A stretch of DNA of 64,000 nucleotides, taken from the NCBI GenBank assembly GCA_025370055.1, contig CP073041.1:6480272-6544271 (forward strand), given 5' to 3'. The DNA is from Woronichinia naegeliana WA131 (GTDB lineage: Bacteria; Cyanobacteriota; Cyanobacteriia; Cyanobacteriales; Microcystaceae). This document shows, piece after piece, positions 47,681 through 58,355 of this stretch (within the stretch, counting starts at the first letter, position 1; every line of letters starts with the position of its first letter). The notes beneath the pieces are model-generated. The model was not told the DNA's origin. It worked only from the letters and a program-made list of their open reading frames with translations, and ran no database searches. Both the position numbers and the translations under genes were made by a program.

Positions 47681-48917
47681 CAGGGCGAACGCATCTAAAA
47701 ATGATACAGATACAAGAACATTATAGAGGGATGGATAAGGGAAAATAAGGGAAAGTGCATAGAAAACAAAAGCGATGAAACTCCGACCCAAATATAGACT
47801 GGTAGAACACTTTGCCGAAATAGATGACCCTCGCATCGAACGAACAAAACGGCATAAACTCATTGATATTCTAACGATTGCCATCTTAGCCGTCATTTGT
47901 GGAGCAGAAGGTTGGGTAGCCATGGAAAGTTTCGGCAAGGCTAAACATCAATGGCTAAAAAAAATTTTGGAATTGCCAAATGGCATCCCCTCCGACGATA
48001 CGTTTGCGCGTGTATTTGCTAGTCTGAATCCAGAGCAATTTCAAGACTGTTTTCTGCATTGGGTCAAAAGTATAGCGGAGGTAAGTGAAGGGGAAGTGAT
48101 AGCGATTGACGGCAAAACCCTTCGCCACTCCTATGATAATGCCAACGGAAAGGGCGCAATTCAGATGGTAAGTGCATGGGCAACAGCAAATCGTCTAGTA
48201 CTAGGACAGTGCAAGGTGGAAAGCAAATCGAATGAAATCACGGCGATACCCAAACTCCTGAAAATGCTAGAGGTCAAAGGTTGTATCGTAACGATTGATG
48301 CCATGGGAACTCAGACAAAGATTGCCCAACAGATAGTAGGGCGAGGGGGAGATTATGTTTTGGCATTGAAAGGCAATCAAGGTAATCTATGTGAGGATGT
48401 TGAACAATTATTTGCTCATGCTCAATCGATTAATTTTGTGGGAATTAAGCATGATTTCCATCAAACAATAGACAAGGGACATGGACGGATTGAAATTCGC
48501 CGTTGCTGGACGATGGAACAAACAGAATTTTTGCTGGGTGGGGAGAAATGGGCAAAGTTGACGAGCATCTGTATGATTAAAGCGGAGAGACGATTGAAAG
48601 ACAAAACAGAGTATGAGACTCGCTACTATATCAGTAGCCTGCCGAGTAATGCTCAAAAATTATCCCAATCTGTTCGTAGTCATTGGTTGATAGAAAACTC
48701 TTTACATTGGGTTCTAGACTTGGCCTTCAATGAGGATGCTTGTCGCATTCGTAAGGATTTTGCTCCTGAGAATTTAGCCGTCTTACGCCATATCGCTCTT
48801 AACTTGCTCACAAAGGAAAATACTCTGAAACTTGGTATCAAGAATAAACGGCTACGCGCTGGTTGGGACGAGGACTATCTCCTTAAGGTTTTACTCGGAT
48901 AAGATGCGTTTGCCCTG
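47681..48917 (+). mobile_element. IS-J (ISAs1 family), complete
   Basis: 1237 bp with ends CAGGGCGAACGCATCT and (rc) CAGGGCAAACGCATCT. The flanks do not match (GTCATCAAT left, TTCTGGGTA right). The left flank equals the 9-bp IS-E spacer seen at 12149, possibly by chance. Confidence 0.88.
47775..48902 (+). CDS. IS-J transposase (ISAs1 family, 375 aa)
   Basis: Typical ISAs1 order: [83 protein letters not shown], and [20 protein letters not shown] with the catalytic Glu. Length is normal and the frame intact. Confidence 0.93.
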   Translation: MKLRPKYRLVEHFAEIDDPRIERTKRHKLIDILTIAILAVICGAEGWVAMESFGKAKHQWLKKILELPNGIPSDDTFARVFASLNPEQFQDCFLHWVKSIAEVSEGEVIAIDGKTLRHSYDNANGKGAIQMVSAWATANRLVLGQCKVESKSNEITAIPKLLKMLEVKGCIVTIDAMGTQTKIAQQIVGRGGDYVLALKGNQGNLCEDVEQLFAHAQSINFVGIKHDFHQTIDKGHGRIEIRRCWTMEQTEFLLGGEKWAKLTSICMIKAERRLKDKTEYETRYYISSLPSNAQKLSQSVRSHWLIENSLHWVLDLAFNEDACRIRKDFAPENLAVLRHIALNLLTKENTLKLGIKNKRLRAGWDEDYLLKVLLG

Positions 48918-49136
48918 TTCTGGGTAAATAGGGCTTGCTGAAAAAGTCAAAAAACGAAAGAAATGTGGGTTAGGGAAGTATGGACTGAAAAAGCATAGAT
49001 AACTTATCCTTATGGAAACAAATCAAAATACAGATTTTGTTTAATCTATTGTTCCTTTCTGTCTAAAAAGGTCAACACAAATCACTCCTCACAAAAGAGA
49101 GGAAAATTAACACCATTTTTCACAAGAAAAACGACT

Positions 49137-50401
49137 CTACAACTTTTTACTTTTTGTCTTCTGAAGTAGAGTAGAAAGATTCATTACCAAAAAGTTCATC
49201 GCAATTACCGTTTCCGAGGTCTCAGGTAGTTTGGCCATCACTCGACCAAGACTAAATTTCCTCTTTCCCTGTCCGAATTTACCCTCAATGGCATTACGCA
49301 CTCTTTCATCTGAGCGTGCCTCTTTCTTTTTTTCTTTGCTCACCTCTTTCGGCGGTCTTCCCAATCGGGGACCACTCATTCTTATATCCCTTTCTTTACA
49401 ATAAGCTCGATTCGCTTTTGTTCGATAGATTTTATCCACATGAACCGATTCCGGATAACATCCTGTTTCCCTTTTATATTCTTCTATTCGCGCTTGTAAA
49501 TCTCCCGATTCGTTGTAATTATCCCAACTTAATTTGTCTAAGAAGACAAAGCCATTCACATTACTTGCCGATATTTTAGCTCCAAACTCTACTGCTTTTC
49601 CCGCTTTTCCACGCACTATTGGACGCACGTGAGGTTGGCTTACACTCACAATTCTGTTTTCTACTTTATTTGTCTTTTTTTCATACATTTCTAACTGTTG
49701 CTCATACACTTTTCCTATCGTTACAAGCTCTTCTTGCTCTTTTTTCGTTAGTTTTTCTAACTTTGCTCCCTCTTCTATCATTTTTTCTATATCAGACAAG
49801 TTTCTTTTTATATATCCTAGTTGTTTTTTTGTTCCTTTTCTTCTTTCTTTTTTTGACACACGACGTTTTTTTGCTATGGCTAAGTACTCTTTTCTTGCCA
49901 CTTCCCTATAAGTCCTCGGCTTTTCTTTCCTTTTCTCTTTTATTTCTTCATACAGCTTATCTATTATTTTTTCTGTTTTTTCTCTGGCATCATTCAATAT
50001 TCCTATATCCGTTGGATATTTTATATCTGCTGGTGTACAAGTCGCATCTAACAATAACTTTCCTTCATTTTCTTTTTTTTCTGACGCTACACCCGTCGCT
50101 TTTTTTCTATTTCTTTATTAATTTTATTTATTAATTCCATTCCTATTTTTTTACGAAAATGAACCATCATTGACGCATTAAATGCTTCTTTGCTACTATA
50201 GCTTTCCATTCCTATAAAGTACTGTAAATAAGGGTTCTCTTTTATTTGTTCTACTGTTTCTCTGTCACTTTTTCCTGAAATTTCTTTGATAATTAATGCT
50301 CCTAATGCCATTCTAAATGATTTGGCTGGGGCTCCTTTTTTTTCTGTGAAGTTTTTTGCATATTCTTCCTCATATTCTTCCCAGGGAATCATTTTTGACA
50401 T
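49137..50401 (-). pseudogene. IS-A transposase, ORF1 split by nested complex
   Basis: ORF2 (50054-49137) and the 3' part of ORF1 (50401-50087) with the slippery A-AAA-AAG are intact. The first 30 or so codons of ORF1 lie 5.5 kb away at 55886-55979. Confidence 0.85.
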
Positions 50402-50408
50402 TTCTATC

Positions 50409-51806
50409 GGGTGTGACCTTTAGTTGATGAAGGAAAAGAAAAGTGTTAACATGAGATGAAAAGTGACAAAGAGGAAACAATGATGACAGCAAAACTAATT
50501 AATGTAGAGGGTTCAAAGATAAAAATAGAACTAACATTAGAACTCAGTCGTTCAATGTTGGATACAGAAATAAATATTCAAAAAGGCTTAAACGAAGGGG
50601 TGCGACCTTTAGTTGATAAAAGCTGTTGTAATCAGGGTTCTACAGGGAACCCATATTGATCAAGTTTTGCCCAAAATTGACTCCATCGTTCCTTGGTCAA
50701 TACCAAAGCTCGTAGGCTCAAAATAATTCCTGCTCCTTTTTCCTTCCATCGCATCCCTGAACAACATAATCGTTGTTTGACCAACGTCTTACAAGCTGCT
50801 TCCGTAACACCTGAACCAATCGGATACTTTTTCTCTAAGTATTCAGCATAATCCATTTGATGCTGATGATTCTCGTAATAAGTAATCGCCGCTTGTAGTT
50901 TCTCGGTAAGATTCTTAGAATGACTTTTTTCTTCTTTGACTTCTTTCATCAGATTTAGCAGTTCTCCTGCTTTTCCTTTTTCATGCTTGAGTTCTCGACA
51001 ATTTTCAGTCAACCATTCTTTTTGTTTTGACACTGTATTAGGATGCAACGCTTCTGCCAAGGCACCTAAGTAACCAGAGGCATGATAGAAATCTAATATC
51101 TGTTCTTCCGTTTGCTTTTCTAAAAACTTCCAATTTGATTCTGCCCCGTCTGCTATCCCGACCAATGTTGCCTCTGGATAACGGTTTTTCGCTCGCTCAA
51201 TTTCTCTTTCCAATCTTTCTAGAAAACTCTTTTTTCCATACTCTGGTGCCGCACCTAGATAGATTGTAGGTTGACGTTCGCCTTCACTATCGTATAGGGA
51301 AACGGTTCCCACCATTGCTTCACGGTAGCCATCCTCACACATCAGCATACAGGTTCCATCTAATCCTATTCCCACTGTTGCAATTTGGCTATCCTCCTTG
51401 GGCGGGGCATAACTCCACGCTTCTTCTTTTGCCTGTACCACACTTCCTACTGCTTCACTCAATCTTTGGATATAGGATAGCGCTACTTTTCTACCATGAT
51501 TTTCTAATAAATCATTTTTCACCTCTTTGCCTGCCATCCCTGACATTTTTGAGGATACCTGTTTTGCCAATAATGGCGTTGATGTTATGATTATCCTTGC
51601 TTCTCTTTCTAAGGGGCAATACGTTTTTCCTCAAAGGTGAACGCTGATATACATGACGATTCACTATAACCTCACCATAAGGTGTTTGATATTCTTTCGG
51701 TTGCTCTCCCTTACTCTTCCAGATTTCTTCACCGATTTTTAAGGGTGAACCATCTGTATCTAAATATTTCAAGGCTTCTTTGCTGGCGATGCAACCTACT
51801 TCGTTT
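50409..51806. mobile_element. IS-B copy 2, with inverted 3' part
   Basis: 50409-50597 is the IS-B 5' end in plus orientation up to GGCTTAAACGAA. 50598-51806 is the remaining part of an IS-B in minus orientation, from its terminus to ACTTCG. The pieces meet at the same internal position, so together they make one element whose 3' portion is inverted. It is flanked on the left by the TTTCTATC duplication. Confidence 0.82.
50632..51772 (-). pseudogene. IS-B transposase in inverted segment, N-terminus missing
   Basis: Contains the catalytic frame 51570-50632 (MAKQVSSKMSGMAGKEVKND onward) and part of the first frame. The true N-terminal codons are in the opposite orientation at 50480-50597. Confidence 0.8.
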
Positions 51807-53196
51807 GGGTGTGACCTTTAGTTGATGAAGGAAAAGAAAAGTGTTAACATGAGATGAAAAGTGACAAAGAGGAAACAATGATGACAGCAAAACTAATTAA
51901 TGTAGAGGGTTCAAAGATAAAAATAGAACTAACATTAGAACTCAGTCGTTCAATGTTGGATACAGAAATAAATATTCAAAAAGGCTTAAACGAAGTAGGT
52001 TGCATCGCCAGCAAAGAAGCCTTGAAATATTTAGATACAGATGGTTCACCCTTAAAAATCGGTGAAGAAATCTGGAAGAGTAAGGGAGAGCAACCGAAAG
52101 AATATCAAACACCTTATGGTGAGGTTATAGTGAATCGTCATGTATATCAGCGTTCACCTTTGAGGAAAAACGTATTGCCCCTTAGAAAGAGAAGCAAGGA
52201 TAATCATAACATCAACGCCATTATTGGCAAAACAGGTATCCTCAAAAATGTCAGGGATGGCAGGCAAAGAGGTGAAAAATGATTTATTAGAAAATCATGG
52301 TAGAAAAGTAGCGCTATCCTATATCCAAAGATTGAGTGAAGCAGTAGGAAGTGTGGTACAAGCAAAAGAAGAAGCGTGGAGTTATGCCCCGCCCAAGGAG
52401 GATAGCCAAATTGCAACAGTGGGAATAGGATTAGATGGAACCTGTATGCTGATGTGTGAGGATGGCTACCGTGAAGCAATGGTGGGAACCGTTTCCCTAT
52501 ACGATAGTGAAGGCGAACGTCAACCTACAATCTATCTAGGTGCGGCACCAGAGTATGGAAAAAAGAGTTTTCTAGAAAGATTAGAAAGAGAAATTGAGCG
52601 AGCGAAAAACCGTTATCCAGAGGCAACATTGGTCGGGATAGCAGACGGGGCAGAATCAAATTGGAAGTTTTTAGAAAAGCAAACGGAAGAACAGATATTA
52701 GATTTCTATCATGCCTCTGGTTACTTAGGTGCCTTGGCAGAAGCGTTGCATCCTAATACAGTGTCAAAACAAAAAGAATGGTTGACTGAAAATTGTCGAG
52801 AACTCAAGCATGAAAAAGGAAAAGCAGGAGAACTGCTAAATCTGATGAAAGAAGTCAAAGAAGAAAAAAGTCATTCTAAGAATCTTACCGAGAAACTACA
52901 AGCGGCGATTACTTATTACGAGAATCATCAGCATCAAATGGATTATGCTGAATACTTAGAGAAAAAGTATCCGATTGGTTCAGGTGTTACGGAAGCAGCT
53001 TGTAAGACGTTGGTCAAACAACGATTATGTTGTTCAGGGATGCGATGGAAGGAAAAAGGAGCAGGAATTATTTTGAGCCTACGAGCTTTGGTATTGACCA
53101 AGGAACGATGGAGTCAATTTTGGGCAAAACTTGATCAATATGGGTTCCCTGTAGAACCCTGATTACAACAGCTTTTATCAACTAAAGGTCGCACCC
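51807..53196 (+). mobile_element. IS-B copy 3 (ISKra4-like), complete
   Basis: 1390 bp with both ends. The right flank is the interior of an IS-A (TATAAGAATGAGTGG); the left flank is the inverted IS-B segment, so its own target duplication is lost on the left. Confidence 0.9.
51878..53162 (+). CDS. IS-B transposase, +1 frameshifted (copy 3)
   Basis: Frame 1 from the double ATG to 52282, catalytic frame to 53162, joined at GG-AAAAA-CG (about 52164-52172) as in copy 1. It keeps GIGLDGTCMLM, GIADGAESNW and GSGVTEAACK. Confidence 0.82.
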
Positions 53197-53652
53197 TATA
53201 AGAATGAGTGGTCCCCGATTGGGAAGACCGCCGAAAGAGGTGAGCAAAGAAAAAAAGAAAGAGGCACGCTCAGATGAAAGAGTGCGTAATGCCATTGAGG
53301 GTAAATTCGGACAGGGAAAGAGGAAATTTAGTCTTGGTCGAGTGATGGCCAAACTACCTGAGACCTCGGAAACGGTAATTGCGATGAACTTTTTGGTAAT
53401 GAATCTTTCTACTCTACTTCAGAAGACAAAAAGTAAAAAGTTGTAGAGTCGTTTTTCTTGTGAAAAATGGTGTTAATTTTCCTCTCTTTTGTGAGGAGTG
53501 ATTTGTGTTGACCTTTTTAGACAGAAAGGAACAATAGATTAAACAAAATCTGTATTTTGATTTGTTTCCATAAGGATAAGTTATCTATGCTTTTTCAGTC
53601 CATACTTCCCTAACCCACATTTCTTTCGTTTTTTGACTTTTTCAGCAAGCCC
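53197..53652 (+). mobile_element. IS-A 3' fragment after IS-B copy 3
   Basis: IS-A from MSGPRLGRPPKEVSK to its right terminus (CAGCAAGCCC at 53652), including the ORF2 end 53204-53446. The next six bases TAATTA begin another IS-A fragment at an internal site, so this copy was inserted within an IS-A. Confidence 0.87.
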
Positions 53653-53757
53653 TAATTACAACGAATCGGGAGATTTACAAGCGCGAATAGAAGAATATAA
53701 AAGGGAAACAGGATGTTATCCGGAATCGGTTCATGTGGATAAAATCTATCGAACAAA

Positions 53758-55147
53758 GGGTGTGACCTTTAGTTGATGAAGGAAAAGAAAAGTGTTAACA
53801 TGGGATGAAAAGTGACAAAGAGGAAACAATGATGACAGCAAAACTAATTAATGTAGAGGGTTCAAAGATAAAAATAGAACTAACATTAGAACTCAGTCGT
53901 TCAATGTTGGATACAGAAATAAATATTCAAAAAGGCTTAAACGAAGTAGGTTGCATCGCCAGCAAAGAAGCCTTGAAATATTTAGATACAGATGGTTCAC
54001 CCTTAAAAATCGGTGAAGAAATCTGGAAGAGTAAGGGAGAGCAACCGAAAGAATATCAAACACCTTATGGTGAGGTTATAGTGAATCGTCATGTATATCA
54101 GCGTTCACCTTTGAGGAAAAACGTATTGCCCCTTAGAAAGAGAAGCAAGGATAATCATAACATCAACGCCATTATTGGCAAAACAGGTATCCTCAAAAAT
54201 GTCAGGGATGGCAGGCAAAGAGGTGAAAAATGATTTATTAGAAAATCATGGTAGAAAAGTAGCGCTATCCTATATCCAAAGATTGAGTGAAGCAGTAGGA
54301 AGTGTGGTACAGGCAAAAGAAGAAGCGTGGAGTTATGCCCCGCCCAAGGAGGATAGCCAAATTGCAACAGTGGGAATAGGATTAGATGGAACCTGTATGC
54401 TGATGTGTGAGGATGGCTACCGTGAAGCAATGGTGGGAACCGTTTCCCTATACGATAGTGAAGGCGAACGTCAACCTACAATCTATCTAGGTGCGGCACC
54501 AGAGTATGGAAAAAAGAGTTTTCTAGAAAGATTAGAAAGAGAAATTGAGCGAGCGAAAAACCGTTATCCAGAGGCAACATTGGTCGGGATAGCAGACGGG
54601 GCAGAATCAAATTGGAAGTTTTTAGAAAAGCAAACGGAAGAACAGATATTAGATTTCTATCATGCCTCTGGTTACTTAGGTGCCTTGGCAGAAGCGTTGC
54701 ATCCGAATACCGTGTCAAAACAAAAAGAATGGTTGACTGAAAATTGTCGAGAACTCAAGCATGAAAAAGGAAAAGCAGGAGAACTGCTAAATCTGATGAA
54801 AGAAGTCAAAGAAGAAAAAAGTCATTCTAAGAATCTTACCGAGAAACTACAAGCGGCGATTACTTATTACGAGAATCATCAGCATCAAATGGATTATGCT
54901 GAATACTTAGAAAAAAAGTATCCGATTGGTTCAGGTGTTACGGAAGCAGCTTGTAAGACGTTGGTCAAACAACGATTATGTTGTTCAGGGATGCGATGGA
55001 AGGAAAAAGGAGCAGGAATTATTTTGAGCCTACGAGCTTTGGTATTGACCAAGGAACGATGGAGTCAATTTTGGGCAAAACTTGATCAATATGGGTTCCC
55101 TGTAGAACCCTGATTACAACAGCTTTTATCAACTAAAGGTCGCACCC
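53758..55147 (+). mobile_element. IS-B copy 4 (ISKra4-like), complete with 8-bp TSD
   Basis: 1390 bp, flanked by CGAACAAA (53750-53757 and 55148-55155) inside an IS-A transposase gene. It fixes the IS-B duplication length at 8 bp. Confidence 0.93.
53829..55113 (+). CDS. IS-B transposase, +1 frameshifted (copy 4)
   Basis: Same two-frame arrangement as copies 1 and 3: first frame to 54233, catalytic frame to 55113, joined at the AAAAA run near 54118. Both DDE frames are undamaged. Confidence 0.82.
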
Positions 55148-55641
55148 CGAACAAAAGCGAATCGAGCTTATTGTAAAGAAAGGGATATAAGAATGAGTGG
55201 TCCCCGATTGGGAAGACCGCCGAAAGAGGTGAGCAAAGAAAAAAAGAAAGAGGCACGCTCAGATGAAAGAGTGCGTAATGCCATTGAGGGTAAATTCGGA
55301 CAGGGAAAGAGGAAATTTAGTCTTGGTCGAGTGATGGCCAAACTACCTGAGACCTCGGAAACGGTAATTGCGATGAACTTTTTGGTAATGAATCTTTCTA
55401 CTCTACTTCAGAAGACAAAAAGTAAAAAGTTGTAGAGTCGTTTTTCTTGTGAAAAATGGTGTTAATTTTCCTCTCTTTTGTGAGGAGTGATTTGTGTTGA
55501 CCTTTTTAGACAGAAAGGAACAATAGATTAAACAAAATCTGTATTTTGATTTGTTTCCATAAGGATAAGTTATCTATGCTTTTTCAGTCCATACTTCCCT
55601 AACCCACATTTCTTTCGTTTTTTGACTTTTTCAGCAAGCCC

Positions 55642-55885
55642 TACTTAGAGAAAAAGTATCCGATTGGTTCAGGTGTTACGGAAGCAGCTTGTAAGACGTT
55701 GGTCAAACAACGATTATGTTGTTCAGGGATGCGATGGAAGGAAAAAGGAGCAGGAATTATTTTGAGCCTACGAGCTTTGGTATTGACCAAGGAACGATGG
55801 AGTCAATTTTGGGCAAAACTTGATCAATATGGGTTCCCTGTAGAACCCTGATTACAACAGCTTTTATCAACTAAAGGTCGCACCC
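55642..55885 (+). mobile_element. IS-B 3' end fragment closing the nested complex
   Basis: IS-B from LEKKYPIGSGVTEAAC to the terminus GGTCGCACCC, followed by the TTTCTATC duplication. It is the 3' end of the first IS-B that entered IS-A copy 5, split from its 5' end (50409) by an IS-A inserted at TACTTA. Confidence 0.88.
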
Positions 55886-56110
55886 TTTCTATCCAACGAT
55901 TTTCTTCGTCTAACTGCCCGCCGAACAGATTTTTCAAGTTTTCTGGTGTTTCAATTGAGTACTGTTGCTTTCGGTACATCTGCTTTCTCTCTTCTTAATG
56001 CAATGGTTTTGAGGCATTCTACCCTATTTTCGTGCATTCTAGCGGTTCTTAATTCGCCTACTATTTTTCTCCGTAAAGGTTTCAGCTTTTTTCAGCAAGC
56101 CCTATTTAGT

Positions 56111-56281
56111 ATGACGGCGACGACAGTGGGATTATCTAAAGATAAGGGTAAGGGTTGGAGGATGGCTTTACGTTATGGTTTAGGGGATACTCCTCAATCG
56201 GGGATTCACTCTGCTAGGAAAGTTAAAAAGAAGCCAGGGTCAGAGAATATTTTTGAGACATTGCCCCTATTTCAATCGTAG
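56111..56281 (+). pseudogene. C-terminal fragment of an unknown gene
   Basis: The frame reads TATTVGLSKDKGKGWRMALR, YGLGDTPQSGIHSARKVKKK and GSENIFETLPLFQS-stop. The upstream part is replaced by IS-A copy 5. Not recognised. It lies 51 bp before the DUF4926 start, in the same direction, so the two may once have been an operon. Confidence 0.55.
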
Positions 56282-56336
56282 ATTTTAAAAAAGATGAAGT
56301 TACCTTTTTTCCGAATAAGGAGTCTTAACGTTATGG

Positions 56337-58090
56337 CCCGTATTCCGTACTAGTCTTGAAAAAATAAAAATAGATTCAAAAATGGCTACAGAATAGTTAA
56401 AATAAAAAAGCTAATAAACCCAAGAGAAAATGACCCAATTAAACGTTAAAAATCTCGACCATTTAGGAATAATCGCGGCGATAGTTGATGAACTAGGTCT
56501 AGTGGATTATATCAATGAACAACTAGGAGAAAATGACCGTGCTAAAATCAGTGCGGGTCTGGTAGTGAAAGCGATGATTCTCAATGGCTTAGGCTTTATC
56601 AACTCTCCTTTATATTTGTTCAGTCGTTTTTTTGAAGATAAACCAGTAGAACATCTTTTAGGAAAAGGAATAAAAGCCAGCGACCTGAATGATGACCGTT
56701 TAGGGAGAGTCTTAGATTTAATCTTTATGGCCGGCATCAGCCGTTTGTTTCTCGGAATTTGTCTAAAAGCCGTAGAAATCTTCAAAATAGTGATGAAAAG
56801 TTCCCATTTAGACTCCAGTTCATTATCGGTACAAGGGGAATATAAATTATCGGTGGAGAGAGAAGACAAAGAAAGCCAAATAATCCATATCACTCATGGC
56901 TATTCAAAGGATAAGCGACCAGACTTGAAACAATTTGTCTTGAATCTAGTCTGTTGGGGGGATGGCGACATTCCCGCTTTTCTCGAATTAGGAGATGGCA
57001 ATCAAAGTGATAAAAAAGAGTTTGCTAAACTCTTGAAAAAGTTCAATGAGCAGTGGCAATTCGATGGTTTGTATATAGCAGATTCAGCCTTATACAGTGC
57101 CGATAACTTGCAAAAGTTAACCGGCATATACTGGTTATGTTCTGTGCCGAAAACGATTAGAGAAGTGCAGGATGCGGTCAGTCAATTAGCCTCGGAGCAA
57201 TTCATCACAACTGATTTAGAGGGCTATCGTCTTACCTCCTTAGAAAGTGAATATGGGGGAGTCAAACAACGTTGGATAGTGGTAGATAGCGAGCAAAAAA
57301 AAGCTTTAGACCTCAAACAACTGACGAAGAAGACAGAGAAAGCAACGGCTCAAGCTCAAAGACAATTAGAACAATTACAGCGTCAGGAATTTGCTTGTCG
57401 GGAGGATGCTTTAACCGCCCTGAGCCGATGGGAGAAGAGTTTAGAATGGCATCTTCTTCAAGACCTAACTGTCGTCGAAAAATGTCATTACGGTCATCGA
57501 GGTAAACCCCGTCCCCATGAACAGCCCATTCGTCGTAGCTATCATGCCCAAGCCACTTTCAGCCTCAATAGTGCGAAAGTTCAAGCTTCAGAGCGGGCAG
57601 CAGGACGTTTTGTCTTGGCGACGAATCAGCTAGATGGAGACTCTTTGAGCGATGAGCAACTGCTTGTCCACTACAAGCAACAGCAAGGGGTAGAGCGAGG
57701 TTTTCGCTTCCTTAAAGACCCTCTGTTTTTGGCGTCCAGTGTTTTTCTCAAAACCCCTGAGCGGATTATGGCATTGAGTTTCATCATGGTGTTGTGTTTA
57801 CTGGTGTACAGCTTGGGACAACGTAAACTGAGACTGGCTCTGGCAGAGCAGGAGGAGACTGTGCCTAATCAGTTGGGAAAGCCGACTCAGCGTCCGACAC
57901 TGCGTTGGATTTTTCAGACTTTGAGGGGGATTCATTGGGTTGTACTGGATAATTGTCCCCAAATAATCAATCTAACGCTTGAGCGAGAGAGGATTTTGCG
58001 CTTTTTTGGGGCTACTACTTGTCAGTATTATCTTTTGTCATAATGACTTTTCTTATTTTCTTTGTTCTTTTTTTATGTACGGAATGTGGG
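56337..58090 (+). mobile_element. IS-C copy 4 (IS1634-like), complete with 6-bp TSD
   Basis: 1754 bp, ends CCCGTATTCCGTAC and GTACGGAATGTGGG, perfect duplication TTATGG (56331-56336 and 58091-58096). The duplicated bases include the start codon of a DUF4926 gene. Confidence 0.95.
56430..58043 (+). CDS. IS-C transposase (IS1634-like, DUF4277, 537 aa)
   Basis: Near-identical to 18371-19984, with the same DUF4277-type N-terminus, IADSALYSADNLQKL and the YKQQQGVERGF Glu motif. Intact. Confidence 0.92.
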   Translation: MTQLNVKNLDHLGIIAAIVDELGLVDYINEQLGENDRAKISAGLVVKAMILNGLGFINSPLYLFSRFFEDKPVEHLLGKGIKASDLNDDRLGRVLDLIFMAGISRLFLGICLKAVEIFKIVMKSSHLDSSSLSVQGEYKLSVEREDKESQIIHITHGYSKDKRPDLKQFVLNLVCWGDGDIPAFLELGDGNQSDKKEFAKLLKKFNEQWQFDGLYIADSALYSADNLQKLTGIYWLCSVPKTIREVQDAVSQLASEQFITTDLEGYRLTSLESEYGGVKQRWIVVDSEQKKALDLKQLTKKTEKATAQAQRQLEQLQRQEFACREDALTALSRWEKSLEWHLLQDLTVVEKCHYGHRGKPRPHEQPIRRSYHAQATFSLNSAKVQASERAAGRFVLATNQLDGDSLSDEQLLVHYKQQQGVERGFRFLKDPLFLASSVFLKTPERIMALSFIMVLCLLVYSLGQRKLRLALAEQEETVPNQLGKPTQRPTLRWIFQTLRGIHWVVLDNCPQIINLTLERERILRFFGATTCQYYLLS

Positions 58091-58092
58091 TT

Positions 58093-58146
58093 ATGGGCTA
58101 CGAATTATTTTCTAGAGTTGCGTTGACAGAAAATTTACCTAAATAG
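58093..58146 (+). pseudogene. DUF4926 protein, N-terminal stub
   Basis: After the TTATGG duplication the frame reads MGYELFSRVALTENLPK and stops where MITE M1 begins; the stop codon G is the first MITE base. MxELFxRVALTExLP is the usual start of DUF4926 proteins. The original ribosome binding site AAGGAG (56318-56323) is now separated from the ATG by IS-C copy 4. Confidence 0.7.
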
Positions 58147-58355
58147 GGTCTGCTGAAAAAGTCCACAAAACGAACCTAGATGCCACAGGAGGCGAAAAAT
58201 GGTGACTTCAGAGAGTAGTTTCCAATTTCAACCCCCAGTTTTCCAACGACGTGCATGGGCTTTGAGCCTCCAAAGGCCATAACCTTGCACCTGATCGTTT
58301 TTAAAATGCTTGAAAGCATTATCTGGCAAGGGTTCTATACTTATTCAGCAAGCCC
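58146..58355. mobile_element. MITE M1, copy 2 (empty form)
   Basis: 210 bp with ends GGGTCTGCTGAAAAAGT and (rc) GGGCTTGCTGAATAAGT and a 6-bp duplication TAAATA (58140-58145, 58356-58361). No coding capacity. The ends match IS-A termini almost perfectly, and the TSD length equals that of IS-A, so IS-A transposase probably moves it (inference). Confidence 0.9.

Larger units (their letters stand above)
53653..55641 (+). mobile_element. IS-A fragment interrupted by IS-B copy 4
   Basis: 53653-53757 and 55148-55641 are contiguous IS-A sequence (NYNESGDLQARIEEYKRETG to the right end). They are split by IS-B copy 4 with an 8-bp duplication CGAACAAA. The right end abuts IS-B sequence at TACTTA. Confidence 0.87.
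48931..56102 (-). mobile_element. IS-A copy 5, host of a nested IS-B/IS-A complex
   Basis: IS-A sequence runs 48931-50408 and resumes at 55886-56102. The two parts are joined by the 8-bp duplication TTTCTATC (50401-50408, 55886-55893), the TSD of an IS-B insertion. Everything between belongs to IS-B or to later nested copies. Outer flanks are TAAATA and TATTTA, which are reverse complements rather than a direct duplication. Confidence 0.88.
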
